Notes: a model not told the origin generated them from the sequence alone. DNA of 64,000 nt from JAVJQS01 sp040218815 (GCA_040218815.1 JAVJQS010000008.1:221592-285591); one strand, 5' to 3'; counted from the stretch's first letter, positions 1 to 8,863 are shown. Translations and numbers: made by a program.

Positions 1-349
1 TATTTCTGCTTTTAGAAAACATCATAAAGATGGTTCTTTTGATATTGAGCTAGAATACTTGGCCTGCCCATCATTGGAAGGAAGAACAGTTATATTGTCA
101 GACCCAATGCTCGCTACTGGCTCTTCAATGGTATTGGCTTATAAGGCGCTATTAGAGAAAGGTAAGCCAAAACATTGTCACATTGTTTCATTAATAGCAA
201 GTGCCGAAGGCGTGGAATATACTAAGAAAAATCTTCCTAGTAATACTAGCCTATTGTTAGGAGCAGTTGACGAAGAGATGACAGCGCAGTCGTATATTGT
301 TCCGGGCCTAGGTGATGCAGGTGATTTGGCATTTGGAGGTAAGGATTAA
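1..349 (+). CDS. upp: Uracil phosphoribosyltransferase, C-terminal part (5' end outside window)
   Basis: The frame is open from base 2, so only about the last 115 residues are present. The enzyme makes UMP from uracil and PRPP in the cytosol (pyrimidine salvage). The PRPP loop DPMLATGSS is encoded from base 101 and the family's uracil-binding C-terminal motif GLGDAGDLAFG is intact near the end, where the protein stops normally. The stop TAA (347-349) is directly followed by the ATG of the next gene at 350, so the two are probably co-translated. The TTG at 59 lies inside the conserved LACPSLEG stretch and is not a start. Confidence 0.95.
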   Translation, partial: ISAFRKHHKDGSFDIELEYLACPSLEGRTVILSDPMLATGSSMVLAYKALLEKGKPKHCHIVSLIASAEGVEYTKKNLPSNTSLLLGAVDEEMTAQSYIVPGLGDAGDLAFGGKD

Positions 350-1039
350 ATGAAGGAATACAAACATATTTTTTTCGACTTAGATCGAACACTTTGGGAT
401 TTTGAGCAAAATTCAAAAACAACAATAGAGACATTGTTTATTAAGCACAGATTACAAGAAAAGCTCAATACAGACTTTCATGATTTTTTTAGCACCTATA
501 ATGCTAAAAATAATATGCTTTGGGCAAACTATCGAGTTGGGAAAGTCTCTAAAAATGAATTGCGCTTACAGCGTTATCATCAATCTTTTTTAGCTTATAA
601 TTTTAATGATGAGGAATTTGCCCTTGACTTTAATGATGATTATGTAAAAAACTGTTCTAGTAAAACTGGTTTAATAACTGGAGCTCTTGAATTGCTAGAT
701 TACTTGAAACCCAAATACGGCTTGCATATTATTACAAATGGCTTTATTGAGGCTCAACAAATTAAGTTAGACAATACAGGCTTATCCAATTACTTTCAGC
801 AAGTGATTATTTCTGACGGCTTTGGCTATCGTAAACCAGATAAGCGAATCTTTCATCATGCACTTAAAAAAGCGGGTGCCTCATCTGCAAATAGTTTAAT
901 GATTGGAGACGATTATGGCCCAGATATTTTGGGTGCAAAAGGAGTCGGCATGGATCAAGTGTATTTTTGTGGATCTAATGAAAACAAGGAAGCAACTTAT
1001 GTTATTAATTCACTACATGAATTGAAGCAAATTTTGTAG
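350..1039 (+). CDS. HAD-family hydrolase, YjjG-like (noncanonical pyrimidine nucleotidase type)
   Basis: 229 residues with all four haloacid dehalogenase motifs: FDLDRT with nucleophile D10 and acid D12, ITNG with T129, K162 in YRKPD, and GDD at D187/D188. The helical cap lies between motifs I and II. The start IFFDLDxTLWDFExNS is the signature of the YjjG group, which removes phosphate from (modified) pyrimidine nucleoside monophosphates as a housecleaning enzyme. It abuts upp with no spacer, which fits a pyrimidine-nucleotide role. Family assignment is firm; the exact substrate is inferred from resemblance and context. Confidence 0.88.
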   Translation: MKEYKHIFFDLDRTLWDFEQNSKTTIETLFIKHRLQEKLNTDFHDFFSTYNAKNNMLWANYRVGKVSKNELRLQRYHQSFLAYNFNDEEFALDFNDDYVKNCSSKTGLITGALELLDYLKPKYGLHIITNGFIEAQQIKLDNTGLSNYFQQVIISDGFGYRKPDKRIFHHALKKAGASSANSLMIGDDYGPDILGAKGVGMDQVYFCGSNENKEATYVINSLHELKQIL

Positions 1040-1062
1040 TATTGAACTTTAATTAATAGTAG

Positions 1063-1785
1063 ATGGGAAAAGATAAGGTATTTAATCAACCTCGAGAGGC
1101 ATCAGACTTTAAGTTTGGCAATGAAGTGGTGACTGTATTTGATGATATGGTAAGTCGGTCAGTGCCATTTTATGGAGAAATTCAACGGATGGTTGCCGAA
1201 ATAGGGAAAGATTTTGCTATGCCAGAGTCTAATTTATATGATCTGGGTTGCTCCACGGGAGCATCACTTATTTTGTTAGATAAGGTTGTTGATGAAAAAG
1301 TAAAATTTGTCGGATTAGATGATTCAGAAGAAATGCTGAAAAAATGCGACAAGAAACTTCAAGAAAATGGCATAAAGCGGGAATATGATCTCAACTATGC
1401 AGATTTGAATCAAGGTATTTCTATTGAAAATGCTTCTGTAGTTAATTTATGTTTGACCTTGCAATTTATTCGGCCATTAAACCGAGAGCGATTGGTTCAG
1501 CAAATATATGATGGTATGAATGACAATGGATGCTTGATTTTAACTGAAAAAGTATTGGGTGAAGATTCATTGTTTAATCGTTTGTTCATCAAGTATTATT
1601 ACGACATGAAACGTCGACATAATTACTCAGACATGGAAATTTCTCAAAAAAGAGAAGCGTTAGAAAATGTTTTGATTCCCTATAAACTGGAGGAAAACAA
1701 AGAATTATTAAAGAAATGCGGATTCAAGATGGTGGATGTGTTTTTCAAGTGGTATAACTTCTGCGGAATAATAGCTGTAAAATAA
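1063..1785 (+). CDS. cmoA: Carboxy-S-adenosyl-L-methionine synthase CmoA
   Basis: 240 residues, close to the family's usual 240-250. CmoA converts SAM and prephenate into carboxy-SAM, the donor used by CmoB to build the wobble base cmo5U34 in tRNA. Visible features are the N-terminal VFNQPREASDFKFG stretch, the SAM-binding motif DLGCSTG near residue 62, and the CmoA-specific segment YSDMEISQKREALENV. The stop overlaps the next start by one base (TAATG at 1783-1787), so it is coupled to the membrane methyltransferase downstream. No cmoB is present in the window. Assignment rests on these motifs rather than on generic methyltransferase similarity. Confidence 0.88.
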   Translation: MGKDKVFNQPREASDFKFGNEVVTVFDDMVSRSVPFYGEIQRMVAEIGKDFAMPESNLYDLGCSTGASLILLDKVVDEKVKFVGLDDSEEMLKKCDKKLQENGIKREYDLNYADLNQGISIENASVVNLCLTLQFIRPLNRERLVQQIYDGMNDNGCLILTEKVLGEDSLFNRLFIKYYYDMKRRHNYSDMEISQKREALENVLIPYKLEENKELLKKCGFKMVDVFFKWYNFCGIIAVK

Positions 1786-2492
1786 TGGTAAAATTAGGTA
1801 ACTTCTTATTTCACTACCGGAACATTCTGTTTCCCGTATTCTATTTATTTTTATTCATTCCGTCGGAGCATTTGTTTTCCGACTATAGAGTGGCTTGGGT
1901 AGTTGGATTCTCTGTTGCACTATTTGGACAAATTTGCCGAGTAGCAACAATTGGCCTCAAGTATATTATCCGGGGAGGTAAAAATCGTCGAGTATATGCT
2001 GAAGACTTAATAACCGAGGGGTTATTTGCGCACACTAGAAATCCGCTTTATGTGGGTAATGTGTCTATTTTAATTGGTTTGGGTTTAATGACAAATACTT
2101 TGCTATTTAACTTGGTAATGTCACCACTATTTATATTGATTTATCAAGCTATTATTCGAGCGGAAGAAAATTTTTTAAGAGATAAGTTTGGCAAAGGGTT
2201 TGACGAATATTGCGCTGACACGAATCGATGGTTGCCTAAATTAAAGGGGTTAGGTGAGACTATGAGCTCAATGGAGTTCAATTGGAACCGAGTAATTATT
2301 AAAGAATATACTTCAGCTTATATTTGGTTATCTGGCGCCGTTTTGGTGATTTTAAAAACGCTTTATCGTTTGCCTTCAAAAACATTATTTGATCAATACT
2401 GGTTGCCTTTAGTAATCACATTAGTGGTGCTCTTAATAAGCTATCTATTTACGCGTTACCTGAAGAAGTCTAAAAAATTACGGGCCGATTAA
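1785..2492 (+). CDS. Membrane methyltransferase of the isoprenylcysteine carboxyl methyltransferase / PEMT family
   Basis: 235 residues with about five hydrophobic segments (near residues 12-28, 35-55, 95-125, 175-190, 205-225). The family's SAM-binding core is visible: TRNPLYVGN followed by a helix and then EENFLRDKFGKGFDEYC. Members methylate small lipophilic or membrane-bound acceptors, and the bacterial substrates are mostly unknown. It starts on the last base of the cmoA stop codon. The C-terminal two transmembrane segments extend beyond the minimal family core. I can support the family and inner-membrane location, not the substrate. Confidence 0.75.
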   Translation: MVKLGNFLFHYRNILFPVFYLFLFIPSEHLFSDYRVAWVVGFSVALFGQICRVATIGLKYIIRGGKNRRVYAEDLITEGLFAHTRNPLYVGNVSILIGLGLMTNTLLFNLVMSPLFILIYQAIIRAEENFLRDKFGKGFDEYCADTNRWLPKLKGLGETMSSMEFNWNRVIIKEYTSAYIWLSGAVLVILKTLYRLPSKTLFDQYWLPLVITLVVLLISYLFTRYLKKSKKLRAD

Positions 2493-2501
2493 AGAAGAAT
2501 T

Positions 2502-3590
2502 ATGGCTGAAGGATTAAGTTTAGAAAATTTTCAAGATTGGCTAGGGGGGCATCAACGGCCGTATTATTTTTTTGGTCCTTGTAGTGCAGAAAGCCCTGAA
2601 CAACTTAGAGCAACAGCAGCAGGAATTCATGAAAATTATAAAAATGTAATTTTTCGAGCAGGAGTATGGAAGCCAAGAACGCGACCAAATACCTTTGAAG
2701 GAATTGGTGTAGAAGCTTTTGAGTGGTTGAAAGAAATTAAAAAAGAGTTTGGCTTCCAAATTACTACTGAAGTAGCAGATGCCAGCCATGTAGAAGCGTG
2801 TTTAAAAGCAGGTGTTGATGTGTTATGGGTAGGTGCCCGAACAACAGTAAATCCATTCTCCGTTCAAGCTATTGCTGATGCATTAAAAGGTGTTGATATA
2901 CCAGTATTTGTTAAAAATCCAATTAATCCTGATTTGGCTTTATGGATGGGTGCTTTAGAGCGAATCAATAAAGCAGGGATTAAAAAACTTGGTGCCATTC
3001 ACCGTGGTTTTCACATGACAGAAAACGGACCGTACCGTAATTTTCCGAATTGGAATTTAGCTATTCAGTTGAAGGCAACTTACCCGAATTTACCGATGAT
3101 TTGTGATGTTAGTCATATTTCAGGAAATCCAGACTTAATTCCTCATGTCGCTCAAAAAGCTATAGACTTAGATATGGATGGTTTAATGGTGGAAACGCAC
3201 ATTAATCCAGAAGCTGCACTCAGCGATAGGCAGCAACAATTAACGCCTGATCAATTAAAACAGCTAATAGAAGGACTCACCCCTAAAAGTAAATCTTCTA
3301 CCGACGAAGAGTATAAAAATCAATTGGAAGTGCTTAGGGAGCAAATTAACGCGATTGACGATGATTTAATTGAGCGTATCGCAGAAAGAATGAGCTTAGC
3401 TAAACAAATTGGGGAGTATAAAAAGAAAAATCAGGTAACAGTGTTACAAGTCAATCGCTGGCAAGAAATATTGGATAGAAGCCTAAAAAGTGGAAAAGCC
3501 TTGGGCTTGAGTGAGAAGTTTATTAATGATTTATTGAATTCTATTCACGATGAGTCTATTCGTCAGCAAACATTGATTCAAAAAAAATAA
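2502..3590 (+). CDS. Bifunctional DAHP synthase / chorismate mutase (type II)
   Basis: 362 residues. Residues about 1-265 are a DAHP synthase of the small KDO8P-synthase-like type: PCSAES at the phosphoenolpyruvate site, KPRTRPNTFEG, IHRGFH, DVSHISG and ETHINPEAALSDRQQQL contribute substrate and metal ligands. Residues about 270-362 form an AroQ chorismate mutase (LREQINAIDDDLIERI, ERMSLAKQIGEYK). The fusion makes the first committed shikimate intermediate and also turns chorismate into prephenate; in this family the mutase domain is also the allosteric sensor of prephenate. This domain order is typical of Bacteroidota. Prephenate is the second substrate of the CmoA encoded two genes upstream, a suggestive neighbourhood. 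Confidence 0.94.
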   Translation: MAEGLSLENFQDWLGGHQRPYYFFGPCSAESPEQLRATAAGIHENYKNVIFRAGVWKPRTRPNTFEGIGVEAFEWLKEIKKEFGFQITTEVADASHVEACLKAGVDVLWVGARTTVNPFSVQAIADALKGVDIPVFVKNPINPDLALWMGALERINKAGIKKLGAIHRGFHMTENGPYRNFPNWNLAIQLKATYPNLPMICDVSHISGNPDLIPHVAQKAIDLDMDGLMVETHINPEAALSDRQQQLTPDQLKQLIEGLTPKSKSSTDEEYKNQLEVLREQINAIDDDLIERIAERMSLAKQIGEYKKKNQVTVLQVNRWQEILDRSLKSGKALGLSEKFINDLLNSIHDESIRQQTLIQKK

Positions 3591-3607
3591 AAGCCCCTAA
3601 ATTGACT

Positions 3608-4267
3608 TTACCCTAGTTCAGCAATAATACTTTTGCCTCCTGCTACTTTATCTTCCAAGTTCACTTTAATTTTTGCATCCAAGGGCAAAAATAAATCCAC
3701 TCGAGATCCAAACTTTATAAATCCACATTCTTGACCTTGTATTACCGTTTCGCCTTCTTTACCGTAAAACACAATGCGTCGAGCCATGGCTCCGGCAATT
3801 TGGCGAAACAATACACTAACTCCTTTTTTATTTTCAACTACTATTGTTGTCCGCTCATTATCAGTTGATGATTTTGGATGCCACGCTACTAAATACTTGC
3901 CCGGATGATATTTATAATATTTCACATTGCCACTAATTGGGTAGCGATTGTTGTGAACATTTATCGGTGACATAAAAATGGAAATTTGTCGCCGCTTTTC
4001 ATTTAGAAATTCAGTTTCCACTACTTCTTCCATCACTACTACTTTTCCATCACAGGGTGAAATAATGTGAGACTCGTTTTGAATTACTGCTATAGATGGA
4101 CTTCTAAAAAATTGTAAAATGGCAATCAATAAGAATGCTGAAAGTGCAATTCCCAGGCTGGTTACAAGGATGTAATGGTCAAAAAAGTAAAAGCTAACAA
4201 AGTTGATGATTAGAATTACAACAAGTATAAACAGCAAGGTGGGATATCCTTCTTTATGAAATTTCAT
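3608..4267 (-). CDS. psd: Phosphatidylserine decarboxylase, short form
   Basis: 219 residues. It converts phosphatidylserine to phosphatidylethanolamine at the inner membrane. Two hydrophobic helices (about residues 9-28 and 33-54) precede the catalytic domain. SPCDGKV, FMSPINVHNNR with H105, and the self-cleavage site FGSR (G187-S188, generating the pyruvoyl group) are all visible. The short, membrane-anchored architecture matches the Bacteroidota/archaetidylserine-decarboxylase-like branch. It lies downstream of cdsA, whose product CDP-diacylglycerol feeds the same pathway. A separate promoter-like box at 4285-4292 suggests that it can also be transcribed alone. Confidence 0.93.
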   Translation of the reverse strand: MKFHKEGYPTLLFILVVILIINFVSFYFFDHYILVTSLGIALSAFLLIAILQFFRSPSIAVIQNESHIISPCDGKVVVMEEVVETEFLNEKRRQISIFMSPINVHNNRYPISGNVKYYKYHPGKYLVAWHPKSSTDNERTTIVVENKKGVSVLFRQIAGAMARRIVFYGKEGETVIQGQECGFIKFGSRVDLFLPLDAKIKVNLEDKVAGGKSIIAELG

Positions 4268-4284
4268 GCAATTTTATTTGAATT

Positions 4285-4292
4285 CAAAAATA
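4285..4292 (-). promoter_or_regulatory. -7 promoter box TATTTTTG upstream of psd
   Basis: Perfect match to the Bacteroidota TAnnTTTG element, 17 bases before the psd ATG, within the 76-base gap after cdsA. It would give psd its own short-leader transcript besides read-through from cdsA. Confidence 0.5.
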
Positions 4293-4343
4293 GTAAAGTA
4301 AATCTTCAAAATAGAGCACTAATTTCTTGCCCGATGATATTGT

Positions 4344-5180
4344 CTAATTTCCCCATGCTTCTATCAATCTCAAGAATGCATAAACCATAGGCGCGGAAAT
4401 AAAAATTCCATCAAATCGATCAAGAACACCACCATGGCCAGGTAATATTTTGCCAGAATCCTTAATGTTCATGCTTCTTTTGAAAAGGGACTCTACTAAA
4501 TCGCCTAAGGAGCCAAATAGCACTATAATCAATGCTATTCCTAACCATATGGCAAGGCTTATTTCTGGGAAAATGAGATAGTTACAATAACCAACTACTA
4601 AGCCAAAAAAAGCTCCCCCAATTGAACCTTCCCAGGTTTTTTTTGGTGAAATACGTTCAAACAATTTCGTTTTGCCAAAATTTTTACCGATTAGATATGC
4701 TCCAGTGTCATTGGCCCAAAGCACAAAAAAATAGCCCATTAACACTTCGTAATTATAGCTTTCGCTAAAACCAGTTTTACTAAAATACGATAGCTCATGC
4801 AACATTGTAAAAGGCACAGCAATATAGATAATGCCTAGAATAGTAAATGCAATATTGGGAATAGGTTGGGGCCTGTTTCTAAATAACTCAATCACAAAAA
4901 TTATAAAGATCACTGGAGTTATAAGAAATAAAGATTTCCCAGTTAAACTAAATTGTGATGCGGCAACCGAAAGGCTAAAAAAACTAAGTCCACCAATAGT
5001 ACCAACCAGTTTTTGTGGCTTTATTTCAGTGGGTTTAAAAAAATTATAGAACTCGCGCTGACATAGTAAGATGATGATGAAAAATAGTATTGAAGACGCA
5101 AATTCACTTTGAATGATTGAGCCCAAGAGCACAATTACAAATAAGATGGCAGTTAATGTGCGTTCTTTAAAGTTTGTCAC
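4344..5180 (-). CDS. cdsA: Phosphatidate cytidylyltransferase
   Basis: 278 residues, polytopic. It makes CDP-diacylglycerol from phosphatidate and CTP, the branch point of phospholipid synthesis. The C-terminal family signature is complete: SLFKRSMNIKDSG followed by LPGHGGVLDRFDG, with a preceding SPKKTWEGSIGG motif. About seven membrane helices are evident. It begins with GTG at 5178-5180, which overlaps the TGA stop of the DUF2007 gene (GTGA), so translation is coupled. Together with psd it forms the lipid part of the ftsH operon. Confidence 0.95.
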   Translation of the reverse strand: MTNFKERTLTAILFVIVLLGSIIQSEFASSILFFIIILLCQREFYNFFKPTEIKPQKLVGTIGGLSFFSLSVAASQFSLTGKSLFLITPVIFIIFVIELFRNRPQPIPNIAFTILGIIYIAVPFTMLHELSYFSKTGFSESYNYEVLMGYFFVLWANDTGAYLIGKNFGKTKLFERISPKKTWEGSIGGAFFGLVVGYCNYLIFPEISLAIWLGIALIIVLFGSLGDLVESLFKRSMNIKDSGKILPGHGGVLDRFDGIFISAPMVYAFLRLIEAWGN

Positions 5181-5389
5181 CCTTCAAATTTAGAGATTAA
5201 ATGTCGTGCCTTTATGACTTTATCATCGTCCACAAATACCTCTGCCTCACCAATAGTTAGGTGCAGATGCATGGAGTCTTTTTTGTTGATAAGAACGGCA
5301 GTTATCCCTTCATCATCTAGCATGCTTTTTATTATTTCTGCTTGAAATAAGTCATTGCTGCTAAAAACTTTTACCCATGCTTCTGACAT
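5177..5389 (-). CDS. DUF2007 family protein (putative signal-transducing small domain)
   Basis: 70 residues, cytoplasmic. The pattern WVKVFSSNDLFQAEIIKSMLDDEGITAVLINKKDS with a later VFVDDDKVIKARHLI is the DUF2007 fold: a small ferredoxin-like domain of unknown role that in Bacteroidota is often encoded beside cdsA and ftsH. Its stop overlaps the cdsA GTG start. No catalytic residues are apparent. Family call is good; function is unknown. Confidence 0.8.
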   Translation of the reverse strand: MSEAWVKVFSSNDLFQAEIIKSMLDDEGITAVLINKKDSMHLHLTIGEAEVFVDDDKVIKARHLISKFEG

Positions 5390-5432
5390 GAAGTAAAAGT
5401 AAAATTATTTATTTACCTGAATCAACTTACAC

Positions 5433-7640
5433 TTAAGCTTTCTCGCTTTTTTCAGTATTTGTTTCTTTTTTATCAGTGTTCTTCGTTTTCTTTTTTGGAC
5501 TTGAAGTACCCTTTGCACTTTCTTTAGCAGTTGAGCTATCTTCAGGACTCCAATCTTTTATTTTACTCCTTCCATTTGAAGTGCGTTTTGATGTTGAAGT
5601 AGTTTTTTTAGCTGATGTATTTTCATCAAGCAATTGATCTGTTCTACTTTTCTCAAACTCCCTCTTTCCAAAAATCTTTTCAAGATCTTCCTTAAAAATA
5701 ACTTCTTTTTCAAGCAACAAGCCTGCTAATTTTTCTAACTTGTCTTTGTTCTCAGAAAGAATTTTCTTGGTTCTTTTATAAGCTGTTTCTACTAGTTTAC
5801 TAACTTCTTCATCAATCAGTTGACCAGTTTTCTCACTATATGGTTTGCTGAAGCTATACTCGCTCTGCCCACTAGAGTCATAATAACTAATGTTTCCTAT
5901 CTTTTCATTCAGCCCATAAACAGATACCATGGCGTATGCTTGTTTAGTGATTTTTTCTAAATCACTCAATGCACCAGTAGAGATCTTACCAAATGCAACT
6001 TCTTCAGCAGCTCGGCCACCAAGTGCAGCACACATTTCATCAATCATTTGCTCGGTAGTCGTTATTTGTCTTTCTTCAGGTAAATACCATGCAGCACCTA
6101 ATGATCTACCTCTTGGAACAATAGTAACTTTTACTAGGGGCGAAGCGTATCTCACCAACCAACTTACTGCTGCATGACCTGCTTCATGAAAAGCGATTAC
6201 TTTTTTCTCTTCACTGGTTATGATTTTATTTTTCTTTTCCAATCCACCGATTACTCGATCCACTGCATCTAAAAAGTCCTGCTGTCCAATCTTCTTCTTC
6301 TTCTTTCTCGCTGCAATTAGAGCTGCTTCATTACAAATATTTGCAATATCGGCTCCAGAGAACCCAGGTGTTTGTTTACCTAAAAAGTCAATATCCACAG
6401 AAGTATCAACTTTAAGCGGTTTAACGTGTACTTTAAAAATCTGAATTCTTTCTTTTAAATCTGGCAAATCCACATGAATCTGTCTATCAAAACGCCCAGG
6501 CCTTAATAAAGCACGGTCAAGCACTTCAGCTCTGTTAGTCGCTCCTAAAAGAATCACTCCAGTGTTGCTTCCAAAACCATCCATTTCAGTTAATAATTGG
6601 TTTAGCGTATTTTCACGTTCGTCGTTTCCTCCTTGCGCTACATTTTTACCTCTTGCACGACCTATTGCGTCAATTTCATCGATAAAAACAATGGCTGGAG
6701 CTTTCTCTTTGGCTTGCTTAAATAAGTCGCGAACTCTTGAAGCTCCAACTCCTACAAACATTTCAACGAAGTCCGATCCTGAGAGGCTAAAAAATGGAAC
6801 TTGTGCTTCACCAGCTACCGCTTTAGCCAATAAGGTTTTACCGGTGCCAGGAGGGCCCACCAATAATGCTCCTTTTGGAATCTTAGCACCTAACTCAGTG
6901 TAACGTTCAGGATTTTTTAAAAACTCAACTATTTCTTCAATTTCTACTTTAGCCTCATCTAAACCAGCAACATCTTTAAAAGATACTTGCACATGTTTTG
7001 CTTTGTCAAACAAGGTAGCTTTTGATTTACCGATATTAAAAAGTTGGCCACCTGGTCCTCCGCCGCCACCTGACATTCGACGCATGATAAATATCCAAAA
7101 ACCGATTAAAATAGCAATTGGTAATAACCATCCAATCAAGTCACCTGCCCAATTAGTTCTAGTTTCGTACTCTGGGTAAATTCGTTTTTCTGAAGGAAGG
7201 TCATCTTGAACCCGATCTAAATCAGACTTAAATTGATCAATAGTACCAACTTTGATATAGTATTGAGGATTTCTACCTCCTAAATTGCCACTACTTTGCT
7301 CTCTAACGCTTTTATATTTTTCTTGGCTTAGTGCTTCCGGTTTGATGTAGATTTCGGCTTTTGTTTCACTTCCCGTAGTAACAACAACTAAGCGTGAAAC
7401 TTCCCCAGTTTTTAGCATATCGTTTACAAAACGTTCCCAGGCTACTTTTTTAACCCCACCTCCAAAGTTGAATAAGTTTAACCCGATCAAAATCACACCA
7501 ATAATGGCATAAATCCAATAAAAATTAAATGGCTTTTTAGGATTTTCTTTCCCACCGCTATTTTTAGCACCTTTAGGAGCAGACTTATTATTTGAAGTCT
7601 GTTTTGAATTTCTACTTGTATTTTTTTTATTCTCTGACAT
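5433..7640 (-). CDS. ftsH: ATP-dependent zinc metalloprotease FtsH
   Basis: 735 residues. Membrane-anchored AAA+ protease that degrades misfolded membrane proteins and short-lived regulators. In order: a basic disordered N-terminus (1-35), transmembrane helix about 41-57, periplasmic domain, second helix about 166-186, a glycine run near 190-198, Walker A GPPGTGKT (262-269), Walker B IVFIDEID (317-324), arginine-finger region RPGRFDRQ, zinc site HEAGH (485-489) with a likely third ligand D560. The last 70 or so residues are a Lys/Ser/Thr-rich low-complexity tail, longer than in the E. coli protein (644 residues). rsfS lies 15 bases upstream. Confidence 0.97.
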   Translation of the reverse strand: MSENKKNTSRNSKQTSNNKSAPKGAKNSGGKENPKKPFNFYWIYAIIGVILIGLNLFNFGGGVKKVAWERFVNDMLKTGEVSRLVVVTTGSETKAEIYIKPEALSQEKYKSVREQSSGNLGGRNPQYYIKVGTIDQFKSDLDRVQDDLPSEKRIYPEYETRTNWAGDLIGWLLPIAILIGFWIFIMRRMSGGGGGPGGQLFNIGKSKATLFDKAKHVQVSFKDVAGLDEAKVEIEEIVEFLKNPERYTELGAKIPKGALLVGPPGTGKTLLAKAVAGEAQVPFFSLSGSDFVEMFVGVGASRVRDLFKQAKEKAPAIVFIDEIDAIGRARGKNVAQGGNDERENTLNQLLTEMDGFGSNTGVILLGATNRAEVLDRALLRPGRFDRQIHVDLPDLKERIQIFKVHVKPLKVDTSVDIDFLGKQTPGFSGADIANICNEAALIAARKKKKKIGQQDFLDAVDRVIGGLEKKNKIITSEEKKVIAFHEAGHAAVSWLVRYASPLVKVTIVPRGRSLGAAWYLPEERQITTTEQMIDEMCAALGGRAAEEVAFGKISTGALSDLEKITKQAYAMVSVYGLNEKIGNISYYDSSGQSEYSFSKPYSEKTGQLIDEEVSKLVETAYKRTKKILSENKDKLEKLAGLLLEKEVIFKEDLEKIFGKREFEKSRTDQLLDENTSAKKTTSTSKRTSNGRSKIKDWSPEDSSTAKESAKGTSSPKKKTKNTDKKETNTEKSEKA

Positions 7641-7655
7641 CTTTCTAACTACTTC

Positions 7656-8033
7656 TTAATTTTCTTCTTGTATTTTTTTTATCTCTGCATCTGCCCAAAG
7701 TCCCTCTATATTATAAAATTCACGTTGTTCAGGCTGAAAAACATGTGCTACGACATTTACATAATCAAGGAGCACCCATTCTAAATTGGCAGTGCCTTCA
7801 ACATGCCAAGGGTTTTCACCACAGGCTTTTTTTACTTCTTTTTCAATGGAATCTTTAATTGCTCCAACTTGTGTGCTTGAATTTGCTTCACATATTACAA
7901 AGTAATCGGTAACAGCACCACTTAATCCCTTTAAATTTAACTGAACTATATTTTTGCCTTTTTTTTCTTGTATACCTTTGACAATTAAGTCTGTCAATTC
8001 GTCTGATTTAAGCTGCTTTGCTATTTTCGCCAT
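7656..8033 (-). CDS. rsfS: Ribosomal silencing factor RsfS
   Basis: 125 residues, cytosolic. RsfS binds ribosomal protein L14 (uL14) and blocks subunit joining, saving energy in starvation. The family core is visible: SGAVTDYFVICEANSSTQVGAIKDSIE, HVEGTANLEWVLLDY and VVAHVFQPEQREFY. First gene of the leftward rsfS-ftsH run, 15 bases before ftsH. A perfect TAnnTTTG box sits 22 bases before the ATG. This neighbourhood (rsfS with ftsH, birA, pyrE) is commonly seen in Bacteroidota. Confidence 0.94.
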   Translation of the reverse strand: MAKIAKQLKSDELTDLIVKGIQEKKGKNIVQLNLKGLSGAVTDYFVICEANSSTQVGAIKDSIEKEVKKACGENPWHVEGTANLEWVLLDYVNVVAHVFQPEQREFYNIEGLWADAEIKKIQEEN

Positions 8034-8055
8034 AAACTGTTTTACCGATAAAGTA

Positions 8056-8063
8056 CAAAAGTA
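8056..8063 (-). promoter_or_regulatory. -7 promoter box TACTTTTG for rsfS-ftsH
   Basis: Perfect TAnnTTTG on the minus strand in the 86-base divergent gap between rsfS and birA, 22 bases before the rsfS ATG. On the other strand a weaker one-mismatch box (TTCTTTTG, 8089-8096) lies 23 bases before birA. Confidence 0.55.
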
Positions 8064-8119
8064 AGGATTTTAGACCCTTTAAAATATGTTCTTTTGTAGC
8101 TTTAAACCCCGATTAATAA

Positions 8120-8863
8120 ATGAATCGAAGCACACTCAATTTTAAAATTATTCAAATAGATTCAGGACTATCAACCAATATCTATGCCCAGAAACTCTTA
8201 AGACTAGAAAATGTTCAAGAAGGTCATGTATTACAAACTGATTTCCAAAAGGATGGCAAAGGGCAGCATGAAAAAAAATGGGATGCTGATATAGGTAAAA
8301 ATCTGTTATTCAGCATAATACTTCAACCAAATTTAACTGTAGAAGAACAATTCTTATTGAGCAAGTCAATTAGTGTTGGATTAAAAAACTACTTCGACAG
8401 TATGTCAGTTGGAGAAGTTAAAGTTAAATGGCCAAATGATATTTTAATAAATGGTGAGAAAATAGCTGGTATTTTAATTGAGAACAGTATTTATAAATCA
8501 CGTATCAAATTCTCTGTTGTTGGAATAGGGTTAAATGTTAATCAACTTTATTTTGATGATTACCAACGACCCGCTACCTCATTGATAAAGCTTAGTGGTA
8601 AAAAGTTTAAACTAAAGGAAACCTTAGAAGAAGTATTAGCTTATATAAATTCTGCCTATAGTTTAATGTTTTCTAATCCAAATGAGTTAAATAAAACTTA
8701 TCTGCAATCTCTCTATGGCATTGGAAAACCAATGGAGTTTGAAGATAAAAGTGGAAAGTTTATTGGCGTTATACTCGGAGTTTTACCAAATGGAAGACTT
8801 CAATTGAACTACAATGGGAAGTTGAAAGATTACGATTTAAAGGAACTTAAGTTTTTACGCTAA
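8120..8863 (+). CDS. birA: Biotin--[acetyl-CoA-carboxylase] ligase
   Basis: 247 residues, the monofunctional class without an N-terminal DNA-binding domain. It activates biotin with ATP and attaches it to the biotin carboxyl carrier protein. Visible are the STNIYAQKLL start of the catalytic domain, the substrate loop as DGKGQHEKKW (the usual GRGRxGxxW loop with several substitutions), VKWPNDILINGEKIAGILIEN with the catalytic Lys-Trp-Pro-Asn-Asp motif, VVGIGLNVNQ, and the C-terminal SH3-like domain. Divergent from rsfS; its end overlaps the end of the convergent SRPBCC gene by four bases. Confidence 0.9.
   Translation: MNRSTLNFKIIQIDSGLSTNIYAQKLLRLENVQEGHVLQTDFQKDGKGQHEKKWDADIGKNLLFSIILQPNLTVEEQFLLSKSISVGLKNYFDSMSVGEVKVKWPNDILINGEKIAGILIENSIYKSRIKFSVVGIGLNVNQLYFDDYQRPATSLIKLSGKKFKLKETLEEVLAYINSAYSLMFSNPNELNKTYLQSLYGIGKPMEFEDKSGKFIGVILGVLPNGRLQLNYNGKLKDYDLKELKFLR

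Noticed and set aside
6562..6903. Open frame of 113 codons opposite ftsH
   Set aside because: Lies wholly antisense to the conserved AAA+ region; product shows no domain and no promoter box precedes it.
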